Source: Chloroflexota bacterium (GTDB lineage: Bacteria; Chloroflexota; Anaerolineae; Aggregatilineales; Phototrophicaceae). From it: a stretch of DNA of 64,000 bases. Below are positions 9,919 through 20,892 of this stretch, piece after piece. The stretch is from assembly GCA_028875185.1 (NCBI GenBank), contig JAPPFH010000023.1:1-64000 (forward strand), written 5' to 3'. The stretch's first letter is position 1, and each line of letters begins with the position of its first letter. Position numbers and translations under genes: made by a program. Under the pieces are notes generated by a model that searched no databases, had not been told where the DNA came from, and worked only from the letters and a program-made list of their open reading frames with translations.

Positions 9919-11742
9919 CTAGTCTGCATCCACGATGAAATCTATATCAAAATATTGTAGTTGACATATACGCGTAATTCGCATTGAAACCCCCAGTCGC
10001 CTTCCAAAATCGTACGTTAGCGGCGCAACCGGTATCCGACGTTCGCCGGTGGCGCGCAACTGAACAATGCGTTCGTGGCGCTGGTCGACTTCGCTCGCGT
10101 ATAGCTGGAGCTTAGGCAACTTCTCCAGTTGATCGGCGATGATGCCACTGACAAGAATCAGCATTATCGCCAATGCGCCAGCCTGCAGCAGCCACCGGGC
10201 GCGACCACGCTCTGCATTCAAACTCGCGCTTATTGCATAGCCCAGCCAAAGCCCCAAAGCCAAACCTTGCCAAACGATAAGATGGGCGGCAAAGGTGAAT
10301 GTCCGCGGGATATCCTTTCCCGACGCGTAGGAAACGGCAAGGGCTACCGCGGCCCCCGCCACCGCGGCAATGGTGTACAAGAATCCCATGCCTATGACGC
10401 CTTCGCGGGATTGGCGTCGGCGTAATTGACAGACATGCCGCCAAGCCAACGCGAACAGGAGGCTGTGACAGCTGATACACAGGTATTGATACGCGCGCCA
10501 GTGCATGTCGCGGTATAGCGCCAAGGCGAACATCACCAGAATGATCGCCAGCGCCGAGAATGTCAGACCAAGCGGACGCGACCGCAGATACGCGGCAATT
10601 TCGTTGCGCTGCAAGAGCAACAGTAAGAGAGCGCCAATCAGCGATGCGTTGCAGCAGATGACTGCGAAGTACGCGGGGCTGAAGCGTCCGAGCAAGAGGG
10701 CATCGTCGCTGTGATGCATCCACAACAGCGGCAGCGACAGCAGCTGAAAGGCCAAGGCAAATAGCAACGGAGCGCGAGCAGGCAAGGGTGATGCTTGGCG
10801 GCCGGCGCCGATGGGCTTGGCAAACGCGAGGCTGATGTATAGTCCAGCGGCAAACAACAAGCCAAAACTGGCGAATACGGCCGGATCAAGAGCGCGGTTG
10901 ATCCATACATCCACGCTAAGTTCCAGCACGTCGATGGTGTTCCTGGCAAGGATCTCAGGATTCCGCGCGCGAATCGTTTGAAGACGCAACGTTGGTCCAT
11001 CTGCTGAAAGCATAATCAGCATACTGGCCAGCGCCGCAAACCAACCCGCCAGCAACATTGGGAAGCAGCGCCGCCACAGCGGGCCCCGAACGAACCAGAG
11101 CGCCAATAATAGCAGCGACAGACTGACGAGAAGCACGATTGGAAGGGTCTCGGCGAAGCCCGCGCTGGCAAAGCATAGCGCTGCTCCAGCGACCATAAAC
11201 AGCGCGCGCCTTGGCCGACCGGTGGGTTGTTTTGCTGAGTGCAGCGAGATCAGCGCAAACCATGTCAGCGAAACCATCGGGACACTGTATTTTAGGCTGG
11301 CCGCATACCAGTAAAGCGACATCTCGGAATACAGCCCGCTGGAAATGGCTGCGATCAGCAGCGCCGATAGAAAAAGCGCGATAACGCGCCGATGCCGCGG
11401 AAAAGCAAGAAGCTGAAGGCAGTAAGCTATCAGCGCCGCTGTGCTGAAGAACCAAGCGCCAATGAGTATTGCCGGGAACAGACTCGTGACTTCAAGGCCT
11501 AAAGGATGCAGTACGCTGACTAGCGCTTTGTCAGAGAAGGAACCATCTACGCGGTTTCTCCAATAGGCAAGGTATTCCAGAATGTCAAATTGCGCGGCGC
11601 TAGCGATGCGACAGTAGTCGTCGCTCATCGGACGACTGTGTAGCCCGAGATAGGCAAACAACAGCATCGACGAAAATGATAAGAATGTCAGCGTGGCGGC
11701 CGCGAACTTATGCAGCAGACTGACGCCCCGATTAGAAACCAC
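9919..11742 (-). CDS. DUF6056-like polytopic membrane protein, copy B
   Basis: A 607-residue membrane protein with the same plan as the 7632-9470 product: an N-terminal helix, 'PMSDDYCRIASAA', many transmembrane segments, and a C terminus 'QLQYFDIDFIVDAD'. The start is a GTG at 11742, 17 bases after the clpC stop, so it may be co-transcribed with clpC. No good ribosome site is visible, which fits translational coupling. The two copies are only moderately similar in sequence even though the clpC tail between them is nearly intact. Likely role: envelope glycan or lipid modification, inferred only from topology. Confidence 0.75.
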   Translation of the reverse strand: MVSNRGVSLLHKFAAATLTFLSFSSMLLFAYLGLHSRPMSDDYCRIASAAQFDILEYLAYWRNRVDGSFSDKALVSVLHPLGLEVTSLFPAILIGAWFFSTAALIAYCLQLLAFPRHRRVIALFLSALLIAAISSGLYSEMSLYWYAASLKYSVPMVSLTWFALISLHSAKQPTGRPRRALFMVAGAALCFASAGFAETLPIVLLVSLSLLLLALWFVRGPLWRRCFPMLLAGWFAALASMLIMLSADGPTLRLQTIRARNPEILARNTIDVLELSVDVWINRALDPAVFASFGLLFAAGLYISLAFAKPIGAGRQASPLPARAPLLFALAFQLLSLPLLWMHHSDDALLLGRFSPAYFAVICCNASLIGALLLLLLQRNEIAAYLRSRPLGLTFSALAIILVMFALALYRDMHWRAYQYLCISCHSLLFALAWRHVCQLRRRQSREGVIGMGFLYTIAAVAGAAVALAVSYASGKDIPRTFTFAAHLIVWQGLALGLWLGYAISASLNAERGRARWLLQAGALAIMLILVSGIIADQLEKLPKLQLYASEVDQRHERIVQLRATGERRIPVAPLTYDFGRRLGVSMRITRICQLQYFDIDFIVDAD

Positions 11743-11759
11743 AGTCTGAACCGGCCAGC

Positions 11760-14258
11760 TTAGACCCGCGCCTCAAGCTCGCCGGCGACCTCTTCTTCCT
11801 CGACCGTGACCATGGTGAGCCCGCCATCGTCGTCCATGTCAATGCGCACGATGCTCGCCAAGCCGAATTCACCCGAGAGGATGCCATCGGACAGGCGATC
11901 CTCGACTTCATTTTGGATCAAGCGGCGCAGCGGACGCGCGCCAAATTCAGGATTGTAGCCGTTTTCCGCCAGCCATTCGACGCCGCCATCGGCCGCTTCC
12001 AAGGTGATGGCGTGTTCGAGCAGGCGTTCGCGCACCTTGTTCAACTCAAGGTCGACGATCAGTTTGATTTCATCGCGGCTTAGCGAGCGGAAAATAATGG
12101 TGGCGTCAACGCGGTTGAGGAACTCAGGCCGGAACATGCGCTGCAGCTTGTCGGTGACGTTGCGGCTCATGTCTTCATACTGTTCTTGATCCTGCTTCTC
12201 GGCATCCATTTGCGAATTGAAGCCCAGACCCGAATTCGGTTTGATCAACTCGGCGCCGACATTGCTCGTCATCACAATCATCGCGTTTCGGAAGTCGACG
12301 CGGCGGCCGCGCGCGTCGGTCAAGGTGCCTTCTTCCATCACTTGCAGCAGCATGTTAAAGGCTTCCGGATGCGCTTTCTCCACCTCGTCGAATACGATAA
12401 TGCTATAGGGACGGCGGCGCACGGCTTCGGTCAATTGGCCCGCGTCTTCATAGCCGACATAACCGGGCGGCGCGCCAACCAGACGCGCGACCGAATGACG
12501 CTCCATAAACTCGCTCATATCGAGTTGGATAAGCGCCTCTTCACTGCCGAAGAGAAATTCAGCCAATGCTTTGGTCAATTCTGTCTTTCCCACACCGGTG
12601 GGGCCGAGAAACATGAATGAACCGATAGGACGGCGCGGATCCTTCAAGCCGGCGCGCGCGCGGCGGACGGCTTTGCTGATCGAGACGATGGCTTCGTGCT
12701 GCCCGATAATGCGCTCGTGCAGCTTGTCCTCCATCTCCAGCAGACGTTCGCTCTCTTCGTTTGCGATTCGCGTGACTGGGATGCCGGTCCACATTGCCGC
12801 CACTTCAGAGATGTCCTCGCCGATCAAGCGCGGCTGCCCGGTTTCTTCATTCCAATTGTGGCGGATATCAGCCAACTGGGCGTCCAGCGATTCGCGGCGC
12901 AGCTTTAGCGTGTCGGTGTCTTCCGGTTCCCCGGCATCCTCAGCCAATTCGATATCCTCGTGGATCTCTTCCAGTTCATCCATGACGCGGCGGACGGAGG
13001 CTGCTTCCGGGCTTTTGTACATTCGCAGACGGGCAGCCGCTTCGTCGATCAGGTCGATGGCTTTGTCGGGCAGGAAGCGATCGGGGATGTAGCGCGCGGA
13101 TAGGTTCGCGGCGGTCTCGATGGCGTCATCGGTGATTTCGACATTATGATGATCTTGATAAGGGAATTTGATGCCTTGCAGGATTTCAATCGTTTCTTCG
13201 ATGGTCGGTTCCGCCACTTGAATCTGCTGGAAGCGCCGTTCGAGCGCGGCGTCGCTTTCGATATGTTTGCGATATTCGTCCAGCGTGGTGGCGCCGATGC
13301 ACTGCAACTCGCCGCGCGCCAAAGCCGGCTTGAGGATATTCGCGGCGTCGACGCTGCTGCCGGCTGAGCCCGCGCCCACCAGCATATGCACCTCGTCGAT
13401 GAAAAGAATCGTATCGGATGCCTTAAGCTCCTCAATGACGCGCTTGAGGCGCTCTTCAAATTGACCGCGATACATCGTGCCGGCGACCAGCGACCCGACA
13501 TCCAGTTGGAGGACGCGCTTGCGGAGCAGCGGTTTAGGCGTGTCGCCTTCAACGATGCGCTGCGCCAAACCCTCGACGATCGCAGTCTTGCCAACGCCGG
13601 GCTCGCCGATTAGCGCCGGATTGTTCTTGCGCCGGCGGCTCAAAACTTGAATGACGCGCTCGATTTCCATTTCGCGCCCGACCACTGGATCGAGCTTGCC
13701 GTTCTCCGCCAAGCTGGTCAAGTCGGTCGCCAACTGATCAACCAAGGGCGTGCTGTCTTTGCGCGAGCCCTTGCTATGCGGGCGATCGCTCGTTCGTTGC
13801 GCCGATTGCACCGGGCTTTCTTGCAGCACCTTGCTCGTCTGCCGGCGCACTTCTTCCGGGCTCACGCCAAGCCGCCGCAGCACATCAAGCGCGATGCCTT
13901 CCTGTTGCCGCACCAAGCCTAACAGAAGATGCTCGGTGCCGATGTAATGGTGGCCCATCCGGCGCGCTTCATCGACCGCCAACTCCAGCACTTTCTTGGT
14001 GCCCGGCGAAAGATCCAGCTGCGAGTTTGACGTGCGGTCATCAGCGGTAGACAGCCGCGACACAAGCTCCTCAACGCGCCGCAGATCCAATCCCAAGTCA
14101 CGCAGGACGCGCCCGGCGACGCCGCCATCTTCGCGCATCAAGCCCAAGAGCAGGTGTTCAGTTCCGATTTGATAATGCCGCAGGCGATCCGCCTCTTCTT
14201 GCGCCAGGCTCAGCACACGCCGCGCCCGCTGTGTGAAGCGTTCCATCTTATTTGGCAC
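11760..14258 (-). CDS. clpC: ATP-dependent Clp protease ATP-binding subunit ClpC
   Basis: An 832-residue Hsp100 unfoldase that feeds substrates to ClpP. Order of domains: two Clp_N repeats (about 1-145, each with a TEHLLLGL motif), AAA-1 with Walker A GEPGVGKT, a short middle domain (about 410-480), AAA-2 with GPTGVGKT, and the Clp D2-small domain. A GLGF loop in AAA-2 at the ClpP-docking position and the short middle domain argue for ClpC rather than ClpB. GTG 14258 is preceded by GGAGGAA at a good distance. A copy of the last ~100 codons is found at 9544-9868. Confidence 0.95.
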   Translation of the reverse strand: MPNKMERFTQRARRVLSLAQEEADRLRHYQIGTEHLLLGLMREDGGVAGRVLRDLGLDLRRVEELVSRLSTADDRTSNSQLDLSPGTKKVLELAVDEARRMGHHYIGTEHLLLGLVRQQEGIALDVLRRLGVSPEEVRRQTSKVLQESPVQSAQRTSDRPHSKGSRKDSTPLVDQLATDLTSLAENGKLDPVVGREMEIERVIQVLSRRRKNNPALIGEPGVGKTAIVEGLAQRIVEGDTPKPLLRKRVLQLDVGSLVAGTMYRGQFEERLKRVIEELKASDTILFIDEVHMLVGAGSAGSSVDAANILKPALARGELQCIGATTLDEYRKHIESDAALERRFQQIQVAEPTIEETIEILQGIKFPYQDHHNVEITDDAIETAANLSARYIPDRFLPDKAIDLIDEAAARLRMYKSPEAASVRRVMDELEEIHEDIELAEDAGEPEDTDTLKLRRESLDAQLADIRHNWNEETGQPRLIGEDISEVAAMWTGIPVTRIANEESERLLEMEDKLHERIIGQHEAIVSISKAVRRARAGLKDPRRPIGSFMFLGPTGVGKTELTKALAEFLFGSEEALIQLDMSEFMERHSVARLVGAPPGYVGYEDAGQLTEAVRRRPYSIIVFDEVEKAHPEAFNMLLQVMEEGTLTDARGRRVDFRNAMIVMTSNVGAELIKPNSGLGFNSQMDAEKQDQEQYEDMSRNVTDKLQRMFRPEFLNRVDATIIFRSLSRDEIKLIVDLELNKVRERLLEHAITLEAADGGVEWLAENGYNPEFGARPLRRLIQNEVEDRLSDGILSGEFGLASIVRIDMDDDGGLTMVTVEEEEVAGELEARV

Positions 14259-14611
14259 GGTCTATTCCTCCATCTTGATCAGCCCGATGTTCGAGCCTGT
14301 CCAGAATGTCAGCGTATCATTTGTAATTCCGCGTCAACTGTTAACGCATTGATTCCAGTTCGACAGGAAATGGCAAAACCGTTTTCGTTCCTAAACTGCA
14401 ATCAATGCATAGTCCCTATTTTCTATAGACTGCTCTCGACTGCTTTCCATTATATCAGCATTTACTATAAATTGTGATACGCCGTTTCAGTAGCCAACAA
14501 GCTCCCGCCGCTTTTCATACGCCCGGATTTGTCCGCCTAATACTAGCGGAAGCGTCTCTGATTATCAATGCGCGCCAAGGCAATTGAGACGCGACCGAAT
14601 AGACTATGGAA
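14259..14611. other. intergenic region upstream of clpC
   Basis: About 350 bases without a supported gene. It is noticeably more AT-rich than the flanking genes and should hold the clpC promoter on the minus strand, but no single -35/-10 pair stands out. I see no CIRCE or CtsR-type operator. Confidence 0.4.
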
Positions 14612-14639
14612 ATAAAAAAGGACATCGTCTCTGATGCCC
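14612..14639 (-). terminator. rho-independent terminator of the S1-domain gene
   Basis: On the minus strand, GGGCATC / GATGTCC (seven pairs, one G-U) encloses a 6-base loop and is followed by TTTTTT. It lies about 30 bases after the stop of the S1 gene at 14669. Confidence 0.8.
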
Positions 14640-14668
14640 TTCAAAGCAGCTAGTGCGCTACTGCCGCT

Positions 14669-16255
14669 TCAGTCTTCGGCTTCGGCTTGCGCGTCCGGCG
14701 CTTGCGCTTCCGCCTCTAAGCCCGGCGCCGGGTCGTCACTCGGCTCGGCGCGCAGCGTCGCCGATTCCAGAATCGCCATCTCCCAATCCAGATCGAGGTA
14801 TTCCGTCGAGTTTACCGATTTCAAGCTCAGACCAAGGCGCCGGTCTTTGATGTCGATTTTCACGATGCGCAGGACCAGTTCCTCGCCGCGTTTTACCGCT
14901 TCTCGCGGGTGGGAGACGCGCTCGCCCGAGAGTTCAGATATGTGGATCAGCCCTTCAATGGCGTCGTAGTCGATCAAGCGGGCGAATGCGCCAAACTTGG
15001 TGAGCTTGGTGACGCGCCCGCGCACCAGCTGGCCGCGGCGCAGCGCGGTCGCCACTTCATCCCAAGGATCGCTGATTACGCGGCGTCGGCTCAACCCGAT
15101 GCGTTTCGCCTTCGGATCAATGCTGATGACTTCGACTTCTACATCGTCGCCGATCTTCACCGCCTGACGCGGATGAGTGATATGCCCCCAAGCCAGCTCC
15201 GAAAGGTGCACCAGACCCTCACCGCCGCCGATATCAACAAAGGCGCCGAAGTTCTCCAGGCTGACGACCCTGCCCCTCCTGATGTCGCCGACATTCAACT
15301 CGGCGATTAAGGATTCCTTGCGCGCCTGTCGAACTTCCCGCAAGGCGGCGCGCTCAGACAAGATCAGCCGGTTGCGGTGGCGATCAACTTCCATCACCTT
15401 GACGCCGATCGGCTGGTTGACCATAGGTCCGTATCGTTCTTCCGGCGTCGCGCCAGACATCGATCGGGCGCGCTCTTCCGCCAGTTGACTCTGTGGCACG
15501 AAGCCGCGCAACCGACCAAAGCGCACGATCAAGCCGCCTTTGTTGTAGCCGCCTATCAGCGCCTCGTAAACCGCTTTGGATTTGGCGTATTCTTTGGCGT
15601 TGCGCCAGTCAAGTTCTTCCAGCGCGTGATTGATTGAGAGGATCGTCTGTCCCCGATGATTGCGCGGGTTGACGATGTAAACATCGACTTCGGCGCCGAC
15701 AACCAGCGATTCGAGCATTTTGCGCGTCATCAATTCCAACTCGCGGCCCGGCACCAGACCTTGATCGCCCTCGCCCAGGTCAACAGTGACAGCTGTAGGC
15801 TTGGTGCTGCTGATGACGCCACGATGTATCTGACCGCGTTTGAACCTCGACTGTTCCGCAGCTGGCGGGTCTTGCTTCGTCGCTGCCGTCTGTTTGGGCG
15901 CTTCCGCTTCGGCGGGTGGAGCGCCCGCGTCGGCCGTTTCTTCAGTGGGCTCGGCTGCGCTTTCCGTGATCGCTTCGCCCTTGGCAGACGCTTCGCCGCT
16001 GGCTGCGCCTTCCGCCGCTGGCTCGCTCGGGCCCGTTGCCGAGTCTGCTTCCGCCGCGGGCTGCTCCGGCTCGCTCGCCGGCTGACCCTTGCCTGGCGCG
16101 GCGGCATCGGCTGCTGCCGGCTCGGCCGGCTGCGCGCCGCTGTCTGGAATGGCGTCAACGACATCGACCGTTGCTGTTTGCTCTGCTGGCGGCAACTCGG
16201 CTGACGAAGAGTCCCGCGTCAATTCCTCGTCCTTACCTCGTTTATCATGGATCAT
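14669..16255 (-). CDS. multi-S1-domain RNA-binding protein (ribosomal protein S1-like)
   Basis: A 528-residue protein. The first ~145 residues are a low-complexity Ala/Glu/Pro-rich segment. Four S1 (OB-fold) repeats follow; the last two are classical, with 'GRVVSLENFGAFVDIGGGEG' and 'GRVTKLTKFGAFARL', each followed by GLVHLSEL or GLIHISEL. The C terminus is again acidic and alanine-rich. Such proteins act as S1-like translation or RNA-metabolism factors, and four-domain S1 is usual in several Gram-positive-like phyla. ATG 16255 is chosen because an upstream TTG would add 25 residues without family character. It lies between two clpC-like genes on the same strand but has its own terminator. 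Confidence 0.88.
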   Translation of the reverse strand: MIHDKRGKDEELTRDSSSAELPPAEQTATVDVVDAIPDSGAQPAEPAAADAAAPGKGQPASEPEQPAAEADSATGPSEPAAEGAASGEASAKGEAITESAAEPTEETADAGAPPAEAEAPKQTAATKQDPPAAEQSRFKRGQIHRGVISSTKPTAVTVDLGEGDQGLVPGRELELMTRKMLESLVVGAEVDVYIVNPRNHRGQTILSINHALEELDWRNAKEYAKSKAVYEALIGGYNKGGLIVRFGRLRGFVPQSQLAEERARSMSGATPEERYGPMVNQPIGVKVMEVDRHRNRLILSERAALREVRQARKESLIAELNVGDIRRGRVVSLENFGAFVDIGGGEGLVHLSELAWGHITHPRQAVKIGDDVEVEVISIDPKAKRIGLSRRRVISDPWDEVATALRRGQLVRGRVTKLTKFGAFARLIDYDAIEGLIHISELSGERVSHPREAVKRGEELVLRIVKIDIKDRRLGLSLKSVNSTEYLDLDWEMAILESATLRAEPSDDPAPGLEAEAQAPDAQAEAED

Positions 16256-16368
16256 GGCGAATTCCAATTCTTGCTTGCTTGGCTGGCGCCAGGCAATTAT
16301 AGCCGTTGATTGGGCATAGTCAAATGACAATTCGATTGTGAATACGGCGGTTTACTGCTGCTAGGTTC

Positions 16369-19005
16369 TTATCCCTCGGCGTCCTCGTGTCTGGGTCTCG
16401 GCGGCGCCGGGAAGGGATCAAATTCGTCATCGTCTTCCGTCTGTGACAGAAAGTCAGCGAAGTCTTCATCATCGAATTGCGCATCGTAGTATTCGCGGGC
16501 GGGATAGCGCTCGTCCCCTATGTCGCCGAACTCGCTTTCCTGAGGCGCGGCGGCTTCAACGTAGTCGCTTGCTTGATCGTGGTGGCGCGAAAAGTCAAGC
16601 CGATCGCCGGCTTCATCGATGACGACCAAGTCGCCGGCGTTGAAGCTGCCCTGCAGCAGCTGAATGCTAAGCGGATTTTCGATATGACGCTGGATGGCGC
16701 GGCGCAAGGGGCGGGCGCCAAACTGTGGATCGTAGCCCTGCTTCGCCAACCAATGGCGCGCCGGCTCCGTCAGGTGAATGTCCAAGCCCGATTCGTTCAT
16801 TCGCTCCGCCAAATCCCGTATTTGCAAGTCGACCATTTGCTCAACGGCTTCCAGCGTAAGCGGCTCAAAGATGATGGTCTCGTCTATGCGATTGAGAAAT
16901 TCGGGACGGAATGTGTCGCGCATCGCATTCTCGATCTTCCGGTGATCGGCGACCGCGTCATCATCATGCGGCACAAATCCCAAGGCGCCGCCATGCCGGG
17001 CGAATTCTGTGCCGAGATTGCTGGTCATAATCAGCACGGTGTTGCGAAAATCGACCGTATGCCCTTGGCCATCGGTCATGCGCCCGTCTTCCAAGACTTG
17101 CAGGAGCACGCTCCAGACATCGGGATGCGCCTTTTCGATCTCGTCGAAGAGGATGACGCGATAGGGGCGGCGGCGGATCGCCTCGGTCAATTGACCGCCG
17201 GCTTCATAGCCGACGTAACCGGGCGGCGCGCCGAATAACCGGCTGACCGTATGCTTCTCGCGATATTCGCTCATGTCGACGCGCACGAGACTTTCTTCAT
17301 CATCAAACATGAATTCCGCCAGCGCCTTCGCCAATTCGGTTTTGCCCACTCCGCTCGAACCGAGGAAGACGAAAGAGCCGATCGGGCGTTTCGGGTCTTT
17401 GAGACCGCTGCGCGCCCGCCGGATGGCGTCGGCGAGGGCGGCGATCGCTTTTGCCTGGCCGATTACGCGCTCGTTGATGACCTCTTCCATTCTCAGCAGC
17501 TTTTCCGATTCGGTCTCGAGCATACTCTGCACCGGGATGCCAGTCCACTGTTCGACCACTTGCGCGACGTTGTCGGCAGTCACCAATTCGTCCAGCGTAT
17601 TTTCTTGCCGCCATTCGTGATGCGCCTGCTGATATTCTTCTTCCAGTTGGATGCGCTGCATTTTGCAATCGGCGGCGCGCTCATAAGCGCGTGATAAACC
17701 GGCGGCTTGCTCCTCCAAAGCCAGCTGATCAATCATCTCGCGCATGCTCTTCAGGTATTGCGGCATGGAAAAGAGGGCGACGCGCAGTTTGGCTGAGGCT
17801 TCGTCGAGAAGATCGATCGCTTTGTCGGGCAATTTGCGCTCGGTCAAATAACGGGCTGACAAACGGGCGGCCGCCTCAATGGCGTCATCGGCGATATTGA
17901 CATCGTGATGCGCTTCATAGCGATCGCGGATGCCATATAGCATGTCAATCGTGTCCTCGACATTGGGCTCCTCGACGAAGATGGGAGCGAAGCGCCGATC
18001 CAGAGCGCTGTCCTTTTCGATATGGCGGCGGTATTCGTCCATGGTTGTGGCGCCGACCGTCTGCAATTCGCCGCGCGCCAAAGCCGGTTTCATCATATTG
18101 CCGGCATCCATCGCGCCAGCGGCCGCGCCCGCGCCCACCACTTGATGAAGCTCGTCGATGAAAAGAATGATCTCGCCCTCGGAACGCTGGATTTCTTCGA
18201 TTGTGCCTTTGAGACGCTCTTCAAATTCGCCGCGGAACCGGCTGCCGGCCAACATGCCGCTCAAATCGAGGCTGAGCACACGCTTGCCCAGCAGCAGATC
18301 GGGCACATCGTTGGAGGCGATCTTCTGCGCCAAGCCTTCGACGATGGCGGTCTTGCCGACGCCAGCTTCGCCAATTAGCACCGGATTATTCTTGGTGCGG
18401 CGGCTGAGCACCTGGATGACGCGCAGGATTTCGCTGTCGCGCCCAATAACCGGATCTAGCTTGCCCTCATGCGCCATGCGCGTCAGGTCGCGGCTATATT
18501 TCTCGAGCGTGCGGTAGCGGCTTTCGGCTTGCGGATCGGTGACGCGCTGGCCGCCGCGGATGTCTTTGACGGCATCGGCGACGCGGTCGCGCGTGATGCT
18601 GTATTCAGCCATCGTGATGGCGACATCGGTATTGCGCTCGCTGAGGATGGCGAGAAAGATGTGCTCGGTGCTGATGTATTCATCGCGCAGGCGGTTGGCT
18701 TCTTCGTTGGCGCGGTCGATGATGCTCTTGAGGCGCGGCGTGATGAAGACCTGGTTGTTGCCCTGCCCATAGATCGTCGCCGTGCGCGGGCTCCCGCGCA
18801 GGATGTCGTCCACGCGTGAGCGCAGCGCGCCGACATCGATGGCCAGCCGCTCAAGTATTTGCGGCACCACGCCATCGGTCTGTTCCAGCAGCGCCAACAA
18901 GACATGCTCGGTATCCACTTGGGAGTGCCCGTAGCGGTGCAGGATTTCGTAAGCGCGGGCGGAGGCGTCTTGCGCGCGCTCGGTGAATCGGTCGAAACGG
19001 ATCAT
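16369..19005 (-). CDS. clpC: second ClpC-type AAA+ unfoldase with acidic C-terminal tail
   Basis: An 878-residue Hsp100 protein. It has the double Clp_N domain with TEHVLLALL and [12 protein letters not shown]-1 with GEAGVGKT, a short middle domain (about 400-465), AAA-2 with GSSGVGKT, and the D2-small domain ending near residue 810. An ALGF loop at the usual ClpP-contact site favours a ClpP-partner unfoldase. Unusually, the last ~65 residues form a very acidic tail ([18 protein letters not shown]) absent from the other ClpC at 11760. AAGGA precedes ATG 19005. Two ClpC paralogues in one region suggest divided substrate sets; the tail could be an adaptor or autoregulatory segment. Confidence 0.93.
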   Translation of the reverse strand: MIRFDRFTERAQDASARAYEILHRYGHSQVDTEHVLLALLEQTDGVVPQILERLAIDVGALRSRVDDILRGSPRTATIYGQGNNQVFITPRLKSIIDRANEEANRLRDEYISTEHIFLAILSERNTDVAITMAEYSITRDRVADAVKDIRGGQRVTDPQAESRYRTLEKYSRDLTRMAHEGKLDPVIGRDSEILRVIQVLSRRTKNNPVLIGEAGVGKTAIVEGLAQKIASNDVPDLLLGKRVLSLDLSGMLAGSRFRGEFEERLKGTIEEIQRSEGEIILFIDELHQVVGAGAAAGAMDAGNMMKPALARGELQTVGATTMDEYRRHIEKDSALDRRFAPIFVEEPNVEDTIDMLYGIRDRYEAHHDVNIADDAIEAAARLSARYLTERKLPDKAIDLLDEASAKLRVALFSMPQYLKSMREMIDQLALEEQAAGLSRAYERAADCKMQRIQLEEEYQQAHHEWRQENTLDELVTADNVAQVVEQWTGIPVQSMLETESEKLLRMEEVINERVIGQAKAIAALADAIRRARSGLKDPKRPIGSFVFLGSSGVGKTELAKALAEFMFDDEESLVRVDMSEYREKHTVSRLFGAPPGYVGYEAGGQLTEAIRRRPYRVILFDEIEKAHPDVWSVLLQVLEDGRMTDGQGHTVDFRNTVLIMTSNLGTEFARHGGALGFVPHDDDAVADHRKIENAMRDTFRPEFLNRIDETIIFEPLTLEAVEQMVDLQIRDLAERMNESGLDIHLTEPARHWLAKQGYDPQFGARPLRRAIQRHIENPLSIQLLQGSFNAGDLVVIDEAGDRLDFSRHHDQASDYVEAAAPQESEFGDIGDERYPAREYYDAQFDDEDFADFLSQTEDDDEFDPFPAPPRPRHEDAEG

Positions 19006-19183
19006 GGAAAGTCCTTCGTTGCCAACTTTGGTGACTCAATGCCATGTTCGAGTCAACAACTATTGTATAGCGCCGCGCGATTTTCGCAGGACGCCATTGC
19101 AGGATAATGCAAGTGCGTAAGAATCACGTCAAACTTTAAGGAGGCAGGCGGCATTCGCAGCCTTGCAGAATACTAATAACTAT

Positions 19184-19630
19184 CTAGCTGTTTGACGAAG
19201 GAGGCGTGTAGCCAATGCAGAAGGCGACGGTGGTTGCGAGCTGATCAAGCTCGTCTCTGGTCACAACCCCTAATTTTTCACCGAAGCGTGCAAGCGAAAC
19301 CGACTTGACCTGGAATGTATCCGCGCCGGAGTCTTCATCCAATCCGTTTAATCTACTCGCTGGCAGTTTTACCATCCAAAAGAATTCAAGGTCTTCATGG
19401 CCCTGATTCCATTCTGTTATTGGCACGACTATACGTAACTTCAGATTCCATTGCTCGGCTGTATTCATTACCACTGCCGGGCGTACCTTGAAGATTTCGT
19501 CACCTGTCGTGGGAAGCTGGGCCTGCGGAACCCATCTTTTAGGCGTTCTGGCTGATAGAGGCGAGTTGAAATTCACTCGCCATATTTCGCCTCGTTTTGG
19601 CCCATGTACTCTAGGGGCTCGCGTCGTCAT
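19184..19630 (-). CDS. PemK/MazF-like toxin-family protein
   Basis: A 148-residue protein with the PemK/MazF signature: 'KRGEIWRVNFN', then 'VRPAVVMN', 'RIVVPITEW' and 'QVKSVSLARFGEKLG'. MazF-like proteins are ribosome-associated or free mRNA endoribonucleases acting in toxin-antitoxin modules. The start at ATG 19630 overlaps the end of the Xre-ImmA gene by 20 bases, so the pair is translationally coupled and the upstream gene is the likely antitoxin or regulator. There is a 60-residue insertion-like N-terminal region compared with the short plasmid PemK. Catalytic residues cannot be assigned with certainty. Confidence 0.8.
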   Translation of the reverse strand: MTTRAPRVHGPKRGEIWRVNFNSPLSARTPKRWVPQAQLPTTGDEIFKVRPAVVMNTAEQWNLKLRIVVPITEWNQGHEDLEFFWMVKLPASRLNGLDEDSGADTFQVKSVSLARFGEKLGVVTRDELDQLATTVAFCIGYTPPSSNS

Positions 19631-20804
19631 CAAAATCCTCGAGTTCGTAGAATTCGTTCGCTTCGAATATCTCAAAGTCGTAATCGGCGGCAGCTTTAAA
19701 CGCGCGCTCCATCACCGCATTTCGTTCATCCTCAGGCATCGCCAGCAAATCATACACGGTCAAATGCCCGGGCTCACTTTGCTGCGGTTCCGGTTCCCAA
19801 ACATCTACTCCGATCCGTGTCATGCGGTCAGGCGAAACCAGTCCCTCTGCTACTGCACGTTGCACCATCTGCTTTAGCAGTAGGGGCTCTTCGTCGCCGA
19901 TATATTCGACCGGCTCGCGCCGGCGCCATCCGAGTGAGGACAGCTCGATGTTGAGATTCTCAAAGTAGCGCTTCGAAATGATTTTGAGGTCTCTTGCGCG
20001 TCTGATCCAGGCGGCCATGCTGAGGCCGTATTTTCTTTTGAGCATCATCAATTCGCCCCAATCGAGATGTCGCCGCTCTCTTCCGAGTTCGTGATAAGCG
20101 TGTTCTGCAGGAACCAAAAGCGCCGCGGCAAATCGGTGCGCGAGGATTTCGTCGTCGACGCTAGATTTGGAAGTATCCATTACCAAATGCCCGATCTCGT
20201 GCGCCAGATTGAACCGCTTCCTATCTGTGCTTCTGTTTGCGTTTATTGCCGCAACAGGGTATTCGCCGCACCAACCGGATAATCCATCAAATCTCCCGCT
20301 GGCATCTTCCCAACTGATCACTATCACGCCTCGGTCTTCAGCCGTCTGCACAAGATTGTCTAGTGGTCGATTGCCAACGTCCCACGTCGCGCGCAGTTGC
20401 TTTGCGATCTCTTCAGCGTCATCGTAGTCTCTTGCTGGCGCTGGTGCTGGCAAATCGGGCGGTGAATTGGGATATAAAGTAGAATGCAACTCAATCTGCA
20501 ATTCTGCACGATCTGAAGCGAAAGCCATAACCGCTTCCTGCTGTCTCTTTCCAAATCCGCTATGCCGCCGAAATGCTTTCCACTGTACTTCCATTTGAGG
20601 CTGATGCGTCAAATACGTACTCGGGACGCCAAGCACGCTACTCGCCAGCAGCATGAACTGCGCCGTAGGAAAACTCTTTCCTTTTTCATACTTTGAGATG
20701 GCCGCTGCTGTAATCTTGAAGTCCATCTCGCCTAATGCGGCAGCGAGCTCCCTCTGCGTCATTCCCGCCAACAGGCGCGCCTGCTTTAGCCTCGCTCCAA
20801 TCAT
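19611..20804 (-). CDS. Xre HTH + ImmA/IrrE metallopeptidase-family protein
   Basis: A 397-residue protein. An Xre-type helix-turn-helix occupies about residues 4-62 (LKQARLLAGMTQRELAAAL). A COG2856/ImmA-IrrE zinc-peptidase domain is centred on HEIGH at 202-206, followed by the typical 'HRFAAALLVP'. An acidic C-terminal extension of ~120 residues completes the protein. Members of this class either cleave a partner repressor or act as antitoxins. GGGGAGG sits 6 bases before ATG 20804, a strong site. The next gene downstream is PemK-like and overlaps this one, so the two form one toxin-antitoxin-like or defence-like unit. Confidence 0.88.
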   Translation of the reverse strand: MIGARLKQARLLAGMTQRELAAALGEMDFKITAAAISKYEKGKSFPTAQFMLLASSVLGVPSTYLTHQPQMEVQWKAFRRHSGFGKRQQEAVMAFASDRAELQIELHSTLYPNSPPDLPAPAPARDYDDAEEIAKQLRATWDVGNRPLDNLVQTAEDRGVIVISWEDASGRFDGLSGWCGEYPVAAINANRSTDRKRFNLAHEIGHLVMDTSKSSVDDEILAHRFAAALLVPAEHAYHELGRERRHLDWGELMMLKRKYGLSMAAWIRRARDLKIISKRYFENLNIELSSLGWRRREPVEYIGDEEPLLLKQMVQRAVAEGLVSPDRMTRIGVDVWEPEPQQSEPGHLTVYDLLAMPEDERNAVMERAFKAAADYDFEIFEANEFYELEDFDDDASP

Positions 20805-20892
20805 GTGTCACCTCCCCGCCCTGTTGACAAGTTTACAATATCGAAGCAAAAAATCAACGCATGGACGGCGCGATACTTTTGCGCGCGCTTGC

